From: Gemmata massiliana | GTDB taxonomy: Bacteria > Planctomycetota > Planctomycetia > Gemmatales > Gemmataceae | DNA length: 64,000 bases | Direction of reading: 5' to 3' | Assembly (NCBI GenBank): GCA_000531095.1 | Contig: HG799462.1 | Location: 417,743 to 481,742 of the forward strand | In this document: one piece after another, positions 8,966-17,247 of the stretch | How positions within the stretch are numbered: the stretch's first letter is position 1 | Layout of the letters: each line of letters starts with the position of its first letter | The notes under the pieces: model-generated | Seen by the model: the letters and a program-made list of their open reading frames with translations, nothing else | Database searches by the model: none | What the model was told of the DNA's origin: nothing | Made by a program: the position numbers and the translations under genes

Positions 8966-10126
8966 ATGAAGTTCGGGCGACAGGCCGCGCTTGCGGCCAT
9001 GATGATGGTTATTGGAATGTCTGCCGTTACCATCGGTGGCGCGCAAGAGAAGAAAGAGCAGCCCAAAGAGAAGCAAAAGGGCGGAGCCAAGCAGAAGACT
9101 TGGGACGAGGTCGCGGACGCGGGTGTCGCGTACCTCAAAACCACGCAGGCCGAAGACGGAACGTGGAGCAAGACGAGCCACCCCGGTATCACCGCCGTCG
9201 TGCTGACGGGCCTGTTCAAGAGCGGGAAGGCGACCGCGGACGATGCGTTCGCGGCGAAGGGGCTGAAGTTCGTCGAGACGCTCGTGGACGAGAAAGAGGG
9301 CCACATCGCGGCCGGCGAGAACCTGCGCCACAAGTTCTACACGACCAGCGTGAACCTCCAGGCGCTCAAAGCCTCCGGCTCCAAGAAGTACGACAAGGTG
9401 ATCGCGGATGCGGTCACGTACTTCAAGAAGGGCCAGGTCGGTTCGGCCGACGGTAAGAAGGAAGATGACTCAAACTACGGCGGCTTCGGGTACGGCCCGG
9501 GTACGCGCGGCGACATGTCCAACACGCACTTTGTTCTCGATTCGCTCGTCGCGGCCGGCGTTCCGAAGGACGACGAGGTTTACAAGAAGACGCTCGTGTT
9601 CGTGAGCCGGTCCCAGAACCTCGAAAGTGAAGCCAACAAACTGCCGTGGGCCGGGAAGATCAACGACGGCAGCTTCATCTACGTCAACGGCTCGGCTCCG
9701 GGTGGGACCGCCGCCGCGGACGCCGCGCGCCCGGGCTACGGCAGCATGACGTATGCCGGGCTCAAGAGCCTCGCGATCTGCGGCGTGAGCAAGGACGACC
9801 CGCGCTACAAGAAGGCGATGGAGTGGGTGACCAAGAACTACTCCGTGGACCTCAACCCGGGCCGCGCGGAAGGGGCCGGGGGACAGGGCTACTACTACTA
9901 CCTCGTCGCGATGGCGCGGTGCCTCAACACGCTCGGCGTCGATGAAGTGGTGGACGCGGCCGGGAAGAAGCACGACTGGCGCGCCGAAATCACCCGCGCG
10001 CTCACGTTCCGGCAGCGAAAGGACGGCAGTTGGGGTAACGACTTCACCACCTGGATGGAAGGCGATCCGAATCTCGATACCGCCTTCGCGCTGATCGCGT
10101 TGAGCTACACCAAGCCTAAAAAATAA
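8966..10126 (+). CDS. Exported squalene-cyclase/prenyltransferase-fold protein
   Basis: The ATG at 8966 follows AGGAG. The first 26 residues form a signal peptide, then a Lys/Gln-rich linker. The rest is an alpha-alpha barrel of the terpenoid cyclase/protein prenyltransferase fold, shown by QW-like repeats: 'AGVAYLKTTQAEDGTWSK', 'FRQRKDGSWGND' and the recurrent 'GYG.M.Y.GLKSL' segment. The catalytic DxDD motif of squalene-hopene cyclases is not visible, and the protein (386 residues) is shorter than those enzymes. Planctomycetes encode many such exported non-enzymatic-looking relatives. Probably periplasmic; function unknown. Confidence 0.8.
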   Translation: MKFGRQAALAAMMMVIGMSAVTIGGAQEKKEQPKEKQKGGAKQKTWDEVADAGVAYLKTTQAEDGTWSKTSHPGITAVVLTGLFKSGKATADDAFAAKGLKFVETLVDEKEGHIAAGENLRHKFYTTSVNLQALKASGSKKYDKVIADAVTYFKKGQVGSADGKKEDDSNYGGFGYGPGTRGDMSNTHFVLDSLVAAGVPKDDEVYKKTLVFVSRSQNLESEANKLPWAGKINDGSFIYVNGSAPGGTAAADAARPGYGSMTYAGLKSLAICGVSKDDPRYKKAMEWVTKNYSVDLNPGRAEGAGGQGYYYYLVAMARCLNTLGVDEVVDAAGKKHDWRAEITRALTFRQRKDGSWGNDFTTWMEGDPNLDTAFALIALSYTKPKK

Positions 10127-10290
10127 CCGCCTCAGTTATCAATCTGTAATGCGGTCGTCTTGTCACCCGGAACAAACGGTTGGCGAGACGACTGTACCAC
10201 CCCAAAGCTCTCACGCCCCACAAAGCGCGAACCGTTTATCTGCCAAATTGCTCGCAACGCGCTGCGGATTATCTTTCTTGGAGACGCCCC

Positions 10291-11400
10291 ATGCCCGCGA
10301 AGAAAAGGATCGGCTTCACGCTGATCGAATTGCTAGTTGTTATCGCCATCATCGCTATTCTCATCGGCCTGTTGTTGCCCGCGGTTCAGAAGGTGCGAGA
10401 AGCTGCCGCGCGCATGAAGTGCCAAAACAACCTCAAACAGATCGGCCTCGCCATTCACATGTACGACCAGACCCAAGGGGTGCTGCCGAACATGAGCTTT
10501 TGCGGCGGCGGCTGCGAGGATACCAACCCGGGTATGCAAAACATCTTTTTCCGCTTTCGCCACTACCCGGTGGCCTTCGAGCTACTGCCCTACGTCGAAC
10601 AGGACAATCTCTACAAGCAGTTCAACCTCAACAAATCCGGGACCGACAACACGACCCCCGGGATCGCCGGTGGCCTGACTAACCTCCAGTTGTCTTCCCA
10701 GCCCTTGAGCGTCTTCCTTTGCCCGTCCATGCCGGCCCCGGTCAACCCCGTGTTCGCCGGCTACGCGAGCTACGGATGGAACCGCGGCAACAGCGACGTC
10801 CGCTCCCCCGCTCAGTCGGGCGACATCTTCAAAACGGGGCAAGCATACGGGTTCACGCCCTCCGACGGGGTGTTCATCTCGGCGATGGACGCCGGCCTGA
10901 GTTACGACGGCGGTGTGGCGCTGGCAGCCAAGCACACCGCCGACCCGACCTGGTGGCAGCCCCCCAACACGTACAAGATCAAGCTCCAGAGCGTCACCGA
11001 CGGGCTATCCAACACGATCGCCGCGGGCGACATGCACAACATCCTCAAGGGATACACCACGACGACCGTGAACAGCGTGTCCATTGGCACCACGGCTGTG
11101 GAGTCGGGCGGCCCGATCGCCTGGGGAGCTAGCGGCGGCGACTACTACAGCGAGGGCCGGACCACGGTGCCGATGAACACGCTCAGCGGCCCGTACTACA
11201 GCCGGAGCATCACGGACCCGGCCGCCCTGCACGACATCCTCTTCAGCAGCCCGATCTATTCGTTCCGCAGTACGCACACCGGCGGGTGCAACTTCCTGCT
11301 CTGCGACGGCTCAGCGAAGTTCATCCGTCAGTCCATCGACATGACCACCTACAAGGCGCTGGGCAGCCGCAATGGAGGTGAGGTGATCGGTGACTACTAG
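10291..11400 (+). CDS. DUF1559 protein with type II pseudopilin N-terminus
   Basis: The 369-residue product starts at ATG with GGAG upstream. The N-terminus '[20 protein letters not shown]' is a prepilin methylation/cleavage signal and hydrophobic helix, followed by '[19 protein letters not shown]'. The body is the DUF1559 (SBP_bac_10) domain, ending 'THTGGCNFLLCDGSAKFI', the H-x-G-G-x-x-L-x-D-G motif near the C-terminus. Members are expected to be processed by a prepilin peptidase and anchored in the membrane; role unknown. Its stop overlaps the next gene by 11 bp, so the two are translationally coupled. Confidence 0.93.
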   Translation: MPAKKRIGFTLIELLVVIAIIAILIGLLLPAVQKVREAAARMKCQNNLKQIGLAIHMYDQTQGVLPNMSFCGGGCEDTNPGMQNIFFRFRHYPVAFELLPYVEQDNLYKQFNLNKSGTDNTTPGIAGGLTNLQLSSQPLSVFLCPSMPAPVNPVFAGYASYGWNRGNSDVRSPAQSGDIFKTGQAYGFTPSDGVFISAMDAGLSYDGGVALAAKHTADPTWWQPPNTYKIKLQSVTDGLSNTIAAGDMHNILKGYTTTTVNSVSIGTTAVESGGPIAWGASGGDYYSEGRTTVPMNTLSGPYYSRSITDPAALHDILFSSPIYSFRSTHTGGCNFLLCDGSAKFIRQSIDMTTYKALGSRNGGEVIGDY

Positions 11401-11809
11401 TCGCACACTGGTCGCCTTGGTCTGCGCGGCGGTGGCCGGGTGCGGCGGGGGGCTATCGGTCCCTGCCACCGCCCCGGTGTCCGGTACGGTGCAGTTTAGG
11501 GGCAAGCCGGTTGCCGGGGTGAAGGTGACGTTCCACCCCAAGTTCGACATGGGGGCCGTCAAGTTCACACCGAACGGGCTGACCGACAAGGACGGCCGGT
11601 TCGCCCTGAACACCGCCGCCCCGGGCGACGGCGCGCCGCCGGGCGAGTACGCGGTGACGTTCGAGTTGCCCCGCGTGACCGCGGACCAGCGCGGATTGGA
11701 CACCGAGGTGGACGTGTGGAAGGGGAAGTACTCCGACCCGGGGAAGAGTACCTTCAAGGTGACCGTCCAGAAGGGTGATAACGTCCTCGAAACCTTCAAA
11801 CTCGACTGA
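11390..11809 (+). CDS. Lipoprotein with carboxypeptidase-regulatory-like fold
   Basis: GTG start inside the end of the DUF1559 gene, with GGAGG at 11375-11379 giving good spacing. The 139-residue product has a lipobox (VAGC, about residue 18) and one beta-sandwich domain: 'PVSGTVQFRGKPVAGVKVTF', 'LTDKDGRFALNT' and 'PPGEYAVTFE', typical of transthyretin/carboxypeptidase regulatory-like domains. A DUF1559 gene followed by such a lipoprotein is a recurrent planctomycete pair. Envelope location is expected; binding partner unknown. Confidence 0.85.
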   Translation: MTTSRTLVALVCAAVAGCGGGLSVPATAPVSGTVQFRGKPVAGVKVTFHPKFDMGAVKFTPNGLTDKDGRFALNTAAPGDGAPPGEYAVTFELPRVTADQRGLDTEVDVWKGKYSDPGKSTFKVTVQKGDNVLETFKLD

Positions 11810-11817
11810 CGCTCGCC

Positions 11818-12342
11818 ATGCGCCCCTTCCTGTTGTTTGTCCTCGTAGCTCTCGCCGGGTGCGGTCGACCGACCGCACCCGCGATCGCCGTGTACCCGGT
11901 AGAAGGGCGGTTGGTCGTCAGCGGGATTCCGGCGGTAAACGCGCAGGTCGCGCTCCACCCGGTCGGTGAACCGACATCAAGTTATCATCCGGTCGGTACG
12001 ACCGGCGCGGACGGGCGGTTCCACCTCACGACGCGCACGACCGGGGATGGCGCGCCGGCCGGAGAGTATGTCGTCACGATCATTTGGACCAACCACGAGT
12101 TGTTCGGCGGCGACTGCCCGTGTGGTGCCGACCCGACACAACACGACCGCCTCTGTGGGGCTTACGCGGACCCCGCAACTTCGCGACTCCGCGCGACGGT
12201 TCGAGCGCAGCACAACGAGATCACGCTCGAGACAACGGTGGGTGGTGGCGGACGCGGGTGGGACTTACCTCGACTGCAAGACGCGGGGAAGAAAACCGAC
12301 CGAGTTACGCCGACCGAACGCGACCGTGAGTGGAAGCAATGA
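11818..12342 (+). CDS. Second lipoprotein with carboxypeptidase-regulatory-like fold
   Basis: Starts 8 bp after the preceding lipoprotein, so the three genes form one unit. Lipobox LAGC at residue 15. The domain is related to the upstream neighbour: 'YPVEGRLVVSGIPAVNAQVA', 'GTTGADGRFHLTT' and 'GAPAGEYVVTIIW'. It differs by a Cys-containing insertion ('FGGDCPCGAD...RLCG') and a longer charged C-terminus of about 40 residues. Likely arose by duplication. 174 residues. Confidence 0.8.
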   Translation: MRPFLLFVLVALAGCGRPTAPAIAVYPVEGRLVVSGIPAVNAQVALHPVGEPTSSYHPVGTTGADGRFHLTTRTTGDGAPAGEYVVTIIWTNHELFGGDCPCGADPTQHDRLCGAYADPATSRLRATVRAQHNEITLETTVGGGGRGWDLPRLQDAGKKTDRVTPTERDREWKQ

Positions 12343-12434
12343 GGCCGTAAACGAAGACTTCGTGCATCGGCCCAATCAGATCATTCACAAGCACAGCGCT
12401 TAATCGGACACTCGGACCATTCCGAACTTTCTGA

Positions 12435-12463
12435 TTGCGAGCTTCGTGCGCACAAGCTAATAT
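12435..12463 (+). promoter_or_regulatory. Predicted sigma70-type promoter of the DUF1501 gene
   Basis: TTGCGA (12435-12440), a 17-bp spacer and TAATAT (12458-12463) lie about 80 bp before the DUF1501 start. The -10 copy sits in a small inverted repeat (AGCTAA/TTAGCT). Based on consensus match and spacing only. Confidence 0.45.
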
Positions 12464-12545
12464 CTTGAGTTAGCTACAAACCACACTGCCTGCATTCTCA
12501 CACCTGCCTCTCTCCCACCGGTCTGTCCTCCTATCGGAGCCTCTC

Positions 12546-13838
12546 ATGTTGACCTTCTGGGGCGATCGTCAGAGGTACTGCGACAACATCAGCCGGCGCA
12601 ACTTCCTGCGGATCGGCGCGTTCGGGGCCGGTCTCACACTCGCCGACGTGCTCCGACTCCGGGCGGCACAAAACCCCGTCACCCCAGCAAAGTCCACGCC
12701 GCAGAAAGCGGCGATCATGATCTACCTGCCGGGCGGCCCGTCGCACATCGACATGTACGACCTGAAGCCCGAAGCCCCGAAGGAGTTCCGCGGGGAGTTC
12801 AAGCCCATTCAAACGAACGTCCCCGGGGCACAAATCTGCGAACACATGCCGCTCCAAGCCCGCATGTGGGACAAGCTCGCCTGCGTCCGTTCGCTCATTT
12901 CCACTGAGGAACACAGCGACTCGCTCGTGAGCACCGGTTACAGCGAGGTCGCGAACCGTATCTCGTCGCACCCGGCCTTCGGGTCCGTAATCTCGAAGCT
13001 CCGCGGGGATAGCGGGAATGACGTTCCGCCGTTCGTCAGTCTTCGTGGAGGTGGAAGTCCGGGCACCGAACCGGGCTACCTCGGCGTCGGGCACAGACCG
13101 TTCACGCCCAGCGGTGCCGGGGTCGAGAACCTCCGGCTCGCTAACGGCGTGAACACGAGCCGGATGGACGACCGCAAAGACCTCCTCGGCAAATTCGACA
13201 CCGCGTGCCGGGAGATCGACGCGAGCGGCACCATGAAGGGCATGGACTCGTTCGCCGGTCGCGCGTTCGACATGATCGCATCCGGAATCGTCCGAAAGGC
13301 TCTCGATCTGAAGAACGAAGATCCCAAGACACGCGACCGGTACAAGGGTGTTGAGCAGTTCCTCACCGCGCGCCGGCTCGTTGAAGCAGGGGTCGGCTGC
13401 GTCACGCTGAGCTACGGCGGGTGGGACACGCACACGAGCAACTTCAAAGAACTGAAGCGGATGCTCCCGGAACTGGACCGCGGGATCGCGAACTTGGTTC
13501 AAGACCTGCACGATCGCGGAATGCAGGACGACGTGATCACCGTAGTGTGGGGCGAGTTCGGACGCACCCCGAAGATCAACAGTTCGGACGCGGGCCGCGA
13601 TCACTGGGCGCCTGTAATGAGCGCGCTGGTTGCCGGCGGTGGACTCAAGATGGGCCAGATGATCGGGAGCACTTCTGCGAAGGGCGAGTACCCAAAGGAG
13701 CGGCCGTACAAGGTGCCGCACCTGTTGAGCACGATCTACAGCGCGATGGGCATCGACCCGAGCTACACGTTCCCGAACGGGGCCGGCCGACCGATGTACA
13801 TCCTCGACGACCGCGACAAGGTCGAAGAACTGCTCTGA
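12546..13838 (+). CDS. DUF1501 family protein with Tat-like signal
   Basis: The 430-residue protein begins with a twin-arginine type leader (SRRNFLRIGAFGAG) and then the DUF1501 core: 'MIYLPGGPSHIDMYDLKPEA', 'LACVRSLISTEEHSDSL', 'VTLSYGGWDTHTSN' and 'VVWGEFGRTPKIN'. The family is sulfatase/alkaline-phosphatase-like in fold and very abundant in Planctomycetes, usually next to a DUF1549/DUF1553 cytochrome gene; no such partner is adjacent here. Exported; substrate unknown. Confidence 0.92.
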   Translation: MLTFWGDRQRYCDNISRRNFLRIGAFGAGLTLADVLRLRAAQNPVTPAKSTPQKAAIMIYLPGGPSHIDMYDLKPEAPKEFRGEFKPIQTNVPGAQICEHMPLQARMWDKLACVRSLISTEEHSDSLVSTGYSEVANRISSHPAFGSVISKLRGDSGNDVPPFVSLRGGGSPGTEPGYLGVGHRPFTPSGAGVENLRLANGVNTSRMDDRKDLLGKFDTACREIDASGTMKGMDSFAGRAFDMIASGIVRKALDLKNEDPKTRDRYKGVEQFLTARRLVEAGVGCVTLSYGGWDTHTSNFKELKRMLPELDRGIANLVQDLHDRGMQDDVITVVWGEFGRTPKINSSDAGRDHWAPVMSALVAGGGLKMGQMIGSTSAKGEYPKERPYKVPHLLSTIYSAMGIDPSYTFPNGAGRPMYILDDRDKVEELL

Positions 13839-13864
13839 GGTAGCGCCACCAAGCCAAGTAACGA

Positions 13865-13893
13865 AACCGGGAGCCACAAAGCTCCCGGTTTTC
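13865..13893 (+). terminator. Terminator between DUF1501 gene and queA
   Basis: Perfect 10-bp stem (AACCGGGAGC at 13865-13874, GCTCCCGGTT at 13881-13890, 6-nt loop) followed by TTTC on the plus strand. It lies 26 bp after the DUF1501 stop and just past the convergent queA stop, so it may act both ways. Confidence 0.85.
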
Positions 13894-13905
13894 ATTTGAT
13901 CTGCG

Positions 13906-14994
13906 TCACAACACCAGCATCGCGTCGCCGTAACTGAAGAACCGGTATTCGTTCGCGACGGCTTCGGCGTAAGCCCGTTGAAGCAACTCGCTGCCAGTGA
14001 AGGCGCCAACGAGCAGCAAGAGCGTCGTTCGCGGAAGGTGGAAGTTCGTCACGAGAGCGCTAATCGCGCGGAACTCGAACGGCTCGTGGATGAACAGGTT
14101 CGTTTCGCCATAAAATGGCTGAGGCGTTCCGGACCGCGCTGCCGTTTCCAGCGTGCGGGTCGTGGTGGTGCCAACCGCGACTACGCGCCCCCCGCGCTCC
14201 TTTGTCGCGCGAACGGCATCCGCCACATCCTGTGTCACCGCGCACCACTCGCTGTGAATCACGTGCTTTGTCGGGTCTTCTTCTTTCACGGGCGCGAACG
14301 TGCCCAAGCCGACGTGCAGGGTAACGCGAGCCGTGCCGATTCCTTTGGCCGCAAGCCGGTCGAATAGTGCCGGGGTGAAGTGCAATCCCGCTGTTGGTGC
14401 CGCGACCGAGCCGGCCGCGTTCGCACTGGCGTAAACGGTCTGGTAGCGCTCGCGGTCAGCGGCCTCTTCGCGGCCCTTGCGAATGTACGGCGGCAGCGGG
14501 ATGTGTCCGTAGCGCCCGAGCAGTTCCGGAGGCGTCCCCTCTTCGTCGGGCCGCATGAGCCAGTGCCGCTCGACCGTTCGGCCGCAAAGCACGAGGCGCA
14601 AGTTCGTGTCCGTCACGAACGCGGTGCCGATTTCGGGGTACCCGCGTGTCTGTGCGAGCATCTCCCACGAGCCGTCTTCGGTTGTGCGGAGGAACAAGCC
14701 CTCCCACTTCCCGCCGGTCTGTTCGCGCCGGCCCACCACGCGCGCGGGAAGTACCCGCGTGTCGTTGAGCACGACGAGATCACCAGGGCTAAGAAGATCG
14801 GGTAGATCGCGGAACGTGTGGTGCGTGATCGAATTCTCAGAGCGACGCACGACGAGCAGCCGGGCGGAGTCACGCTCCGCAGCCGGGTGTTGCGCGATCA
14901 GATGTTCGGGCAGGTGGTAGTCGAAGAAATGCACGAAATGTTCCGGAGCGGGGTTCCGAGTTTCTGTGGTTGAAGCGAACTCGGAACCCGGCAT
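13906..14994 (-). CDS. queA: tRNA preQ1(34) S-adenosylmethionine ribosyltransferase-isomerase
   Basis: QueA transfers and isomerises the ribosyl part of SAM to preQ1 in tRNA, giving epoxyqueuosine. The 362-residue sequence has the family blocks 'FDYHLPEHLIAQHPAAERD', 'LVVLNDTRVLPARVVGRR', 'AAPTAGLHFTP', 'VTLHVGLGTFAPV' and 'TNFHLPRTTLLLLVGAF'. The ATG lies 7 bp after the stop of the upstream exported-protein gene, suggesting cotranscription. About 20 residues before 'FFDYHLPE' are extra relative to typical members. Confidence 0.96.
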   Translation of the reverse strand: MPGSEFASTTETRNPAPEHFVHFFDYHLPEHLIAQHPAAERDSARLLVVRRSENSITHHTFRDLPDLLSPGDLVVLNDTRVLPARVVGRREQTGGKWEGLFLRTTEDGSWEMLAQTRGYPEIGTAFVTDTNLRLVLCGRTVERHWLMRPDEEGTPPELLGRYGHIPLPPYIRKGREEAADRERYQTVYASANAAGSVAAPTAGLHFTPALFDRLAAKGIGTARVTLHVGLGTFAPVKEEDPTKHVIHSEWCAVTQDVADAVRATKERGGRVVAVGTTTTRTLETAARSGTPQPFYGETNLFIHEPFEFRAISALVTNFHLPRTTLLLLVGAFTGSELLQRAYAEAVANEYRFFSYGDAMLVL

Positions 14995-15001
14995 TGGGGA
15001 C

Positions 15002-15535
15002 TTACTTGAAGTTCTTCAGCCACTCGTCGAACTCTTTCTTGTGCTTCTCGACGGTCTTCGCCGGCCCGAGGAGGGTGAGCGAGTACACCGCGTCCTTCCC
15101 CTCGAAAATGACGTAGATCTGGCGGTAGTTTTCGACCTTCGTGACCTTCGCGTTCGGATCGAACGGCGGGAACTTCTTCAGGAACGTGCCGCTGATGTCC
15201 TGATAAGTGGCGTCTTCTTTACCAATCTTGATCTTGGACACGGCCGGCTTCTTGTCCGCGGCCAGCTCGAACTTCTTCACTTGGCGGTCGAGGTTCGCTT
15301 CGACCGTTCCGCCCCCGGGCGAGGCAAAGAGGGCCAGTTCCGCGTCCTCGGGGTCACCCGCTTCCTTGGCCAATTTGAATTGGGCCAATCGCATCTTGTT
15401 CGATGGGGTTTCTTCCTTCCACCCGGTTGGCGTGGTGGATTTTAGCCCGCCCCACTCGACCGCGACGCCCTTATCGGCAGCGCCCACGGCGCTCGCGAAG
15501 ACCGCAGTCAATACGGAAGCGAACAGCATACGCAT
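15002..15535 (-). CDS. Small exported protein (PsbP/Mog1-like look)
   Basis: ATG at 15535 with GAAGGG upstream; the first 19 residues (MRMLFASVLTAVFASAVGA) are a signal peptide. The 177-residue product contains 'WGGLKSTTPTGWKEETPSN', 'EDATYQDISGTF' and the C-terminal 'YSLTLLGPAKTVEKHKKEFD', a layout like secreted PsbP/Mog1-fold proteins, where a lipophilic strand precedes a final helix. Homology is inferred from pattern only. It is directly upstream of queA in the same direction. Confidence 0.75.
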   Translation of the reverse strand: MRMLFASVLTAVFASAVGAADKGVAVEWGGLKSTTPTGWKEETPSNKMRLAQFKLAKEAGDPEDAELALFASPGGGTVEANLDRQVKKFELAADKKPAVSKIKIGKEDATYQDISGTFLKKFPPFDPNAKVTKVENYRQIYVIFEGKDAVYSLTLLGPAKTVEKHKKEFDEWLKNFK

Positions 15536-15597
15536 GGAGATGACCCTTCGGAAGGAACAGACGAGTTCCGACACCGGGGACATTCTACACCCGTCGT

Positions 15598-16059
15598 TCA
15601 GAAGTAGAACCCCATCGCCCGTATCTGCTGATACTGTTGAGTGAGAGCTTCGTTAAGTTGGCGAGGGATGAGTAAAGAACCGTACCACGCGGCCCGGTGT
15701 GAGTCGAGAGTGGGGCGAACACCGACTGCTCGCGGCATCGGTGCCACTTCCGCGGTGTCCGGTTCGTTCTCGTCTTCGTCCGCGGCAGGCGGGATGGGCT
15801 TCGCCGAGGTGGGAACGGTGAACTCGTTCGCTTCGGTCGTGTCGAATGGAATGCCAGTCACTTTGCTTGGAACTGGGTCGAGCAGGGCATCCGTGTCGGT
15901 CACTTCAACGACGTTTGCCAGCACCACCGACTCTGCGGACGCCTGAACCGCAGTCGTTTCTGGTTCCGTGGTCGATGTCGGCTTCGCGAAGAACGCAAAG
16001 TGAATGATCGCGTACCCCAGGACGGCGCTCGTTGCGCTAATTGCCACGACCATTCGCAT
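15598..16059 (-). CDS. Membrane-anchored acidic protein of unknown function
   Basis: AAGGAG precedes the ATG. The 153-residue product has one N-terminal membrane helix (about residues 4-24), then an acidic, Thr/Pro/Glu-rich linker, and a short C-terminal segment 'AAWYGSLLIPRQLNEALTQQ' that could be a helix. No known domain. Topology suggests an extracytoplasmic tail. It lies in a minus-strand series with the preceding exported gene and queA. Confidence 0.65.
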   Translation of the reverse strand: MRMVVAISATSAVLGYAIIHFAFFAKPTSTTEPETTAVQASAESVVLANVVEVTDTDALLDPVPSKVTGIPFDTTEANEFTVPTSAKPIPPAADEDENEPDTAEVAPMPRAVGVRPTLDSHRAAWYGSLLIPRQLNEALTQQYQQIRAMGFYF

Positions 16060-16128
16060 GGCGGCTCCTTAGATTGCCGGGAAATGACAAGCGCGGAGCA
16101 ATAGCGGTGCGCGGGAGTTGGGGCAAGC

Positions 16129-17247
16129 TCAACCGATCACGGGTTGTCGTTCGGCAATATCCAGTCGAGTCACCCACTCGCTCAAGAATGCCGCCCTTAC
16201 CCGGGCCGCGTGGTCAGCCTCGTCCGGCGAAACACACACAAATTGCACCCGGTCGTTTGGGCGGAGTTGGGCGAGTAGGTCGAGATCGGCGCGGATGACG
16301 TGTGCGACCTTTGGGTACCCACCAATCGTTTGACCGTCGACCCCGAGAACGATCGGCAGCCCGTCGTTCGTCACTTGCACGGCTCCTGGGGCTACCGCTT
16401 CTGACACGAGTTCGCCGGGCACACGCGAAAGAGGCGCTCCCTTCAAGCGAAGCCCCATGCGATTACTCGCGGCCGATACTTCGTAGGTCTGGGTGAAGAA
16501 TGTGTCGTCAGTGAACCAATCACGTTGGGGACCGTTGAGCACACGGAGTGAGTGGACAGAACCTACCCCCCCATCCCCCCTCCCTAAAGGGAAGGGGGAG
16601 CAAGAACCTAACCCCCTAACCCCCTTCCCTAGGAAGGAAGGGGGAACAGGACCAAAACCAGCATAAACAAAGCAATCCGCGATGGTTTTAAGCCCCTCTC
16701 CGTTTAGGGGAGGGGTTGGGGAGGGGTTCTTCTCCCCCTTCCCTTCAGGGAGGGGGGACGAGGGAGTAGGTCTTGCCTCACAGAACGGCAAGCTACGCGA
16801 CTCTGTGCGGCTTACAGCACACTGGAGCGTGTCCCCGGCCCGAATCGGCTCCAGTGCCGAACGGCTGCCGAGTATCTCTTCTGCGTGAAAGCCCCCTGCG
16901 ACGCACAGATATGCTCGTGCGCCGGTGCGCGTGCCACCTACACGCAATACGTTACCGGGTTCGAGTGTGAATGTAGTGCCCGTTGGCAGCGGGTTCCCGT
17001 TTAGCGTGCTCTGAAACGGCGCACCGAAGATGACGCACGCGACCGGGTGATGAGCCTCAAGTGTTGGTCCTGCAAATGCGACTTCCAGCGCGACCGCGTG
17101 GAGCGGATTGCCGACAAGTGCGTTGCCCAAAGTGAGTGCGGCGCGGTCGGCGGCGCCGCCAACGGATACGCCCAGCGCCCGGCTGCGCTCGCGTCCGAAA
17201 TCAACGAGCAGCGATTGCAACCCGGGTTCACGAACAGTCAGGCTCAT
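16129..17247 (-). CDS. pxpC: 5-oxoprolinase subunit C (biotin-dependent carboxyltransferase type), with repeat insertion
   Basis: PxpC with PxpA and PxpB hydrolyses 5-oxoproline to glutamate using ATP. The 372-residue product has the family blocks 'REPGLQSLLVDFGRERSRAL', 'SVGGAADRAALTLGNALVGN', 'LRVGGTRTGARAYLCVAGGF', 'LRVLNGPQRDWF', 'SNRMGLRLKGAPL' and 'TIGGYPKVAHVI'. Its ATG overlaps the pxpA stop (ATGA). Residues about 158-230, between two conserved blocks, are encoded by GC-rich palindromic repeats and make the protein longer than its family. Whether it is still active is unclear. No pxpB gene is adjacent. Confidence 0.9.
   Translation of the reverse strand: MSLTVREPGLQSLLVDFGRERSRALGVSVGGAADRAALTLGNALVGNPLHAVALEVAFAGPTLEAHHPVACVIFGAPFQSTLNGNPLPTGTTFTLEPGNVLRVGGTRTGARAYLCVAGGFHAEEILGSRSALEPIRAGDTLQCAVSRTESRSLPFCEARPTPSSPLPEGKGEKNPSPTPPLNGEGLKTIADCFVYAGFGPVPPSFLGKGVRGLGSCSPFPLGRGDGGVGSVHSLRVLNGPQRDWFTDDTFFTQTYEVSAASNRMGLRLKGAPLSRVPGELVSEAVAPGAVQVTNDGLPIVLGVDGQTIGGYPKVAHVIRADLDLLAQLRPNDRVQFVCVSPDEADHAARVRAAFLSEWVTRLDIAERQPVIG
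16559..16770. repeat. GC-rich palindromic repeat cluster inside pxpC (four units)
   Basis: Two units in one direction (about 16559-16600 and 16603-16650) and two in the other (about 16687-16730 and 16731-16770). Each has a core such as CCCCCTTCCCT paired with AGGGAAGGGGG and a flank like AACCTAACCCCCTAA. The reading frame of pxpC continues through all four units. The same family occurs at 36907-37026 and 54949-55102. Confidence 0.85.

Noticed and set aside
12531-14009. 492-residue open frame on the minus strand
   Set aside because: Antisense to the DUF1501 gene and the end of queA; shadow of high-GC codon use.
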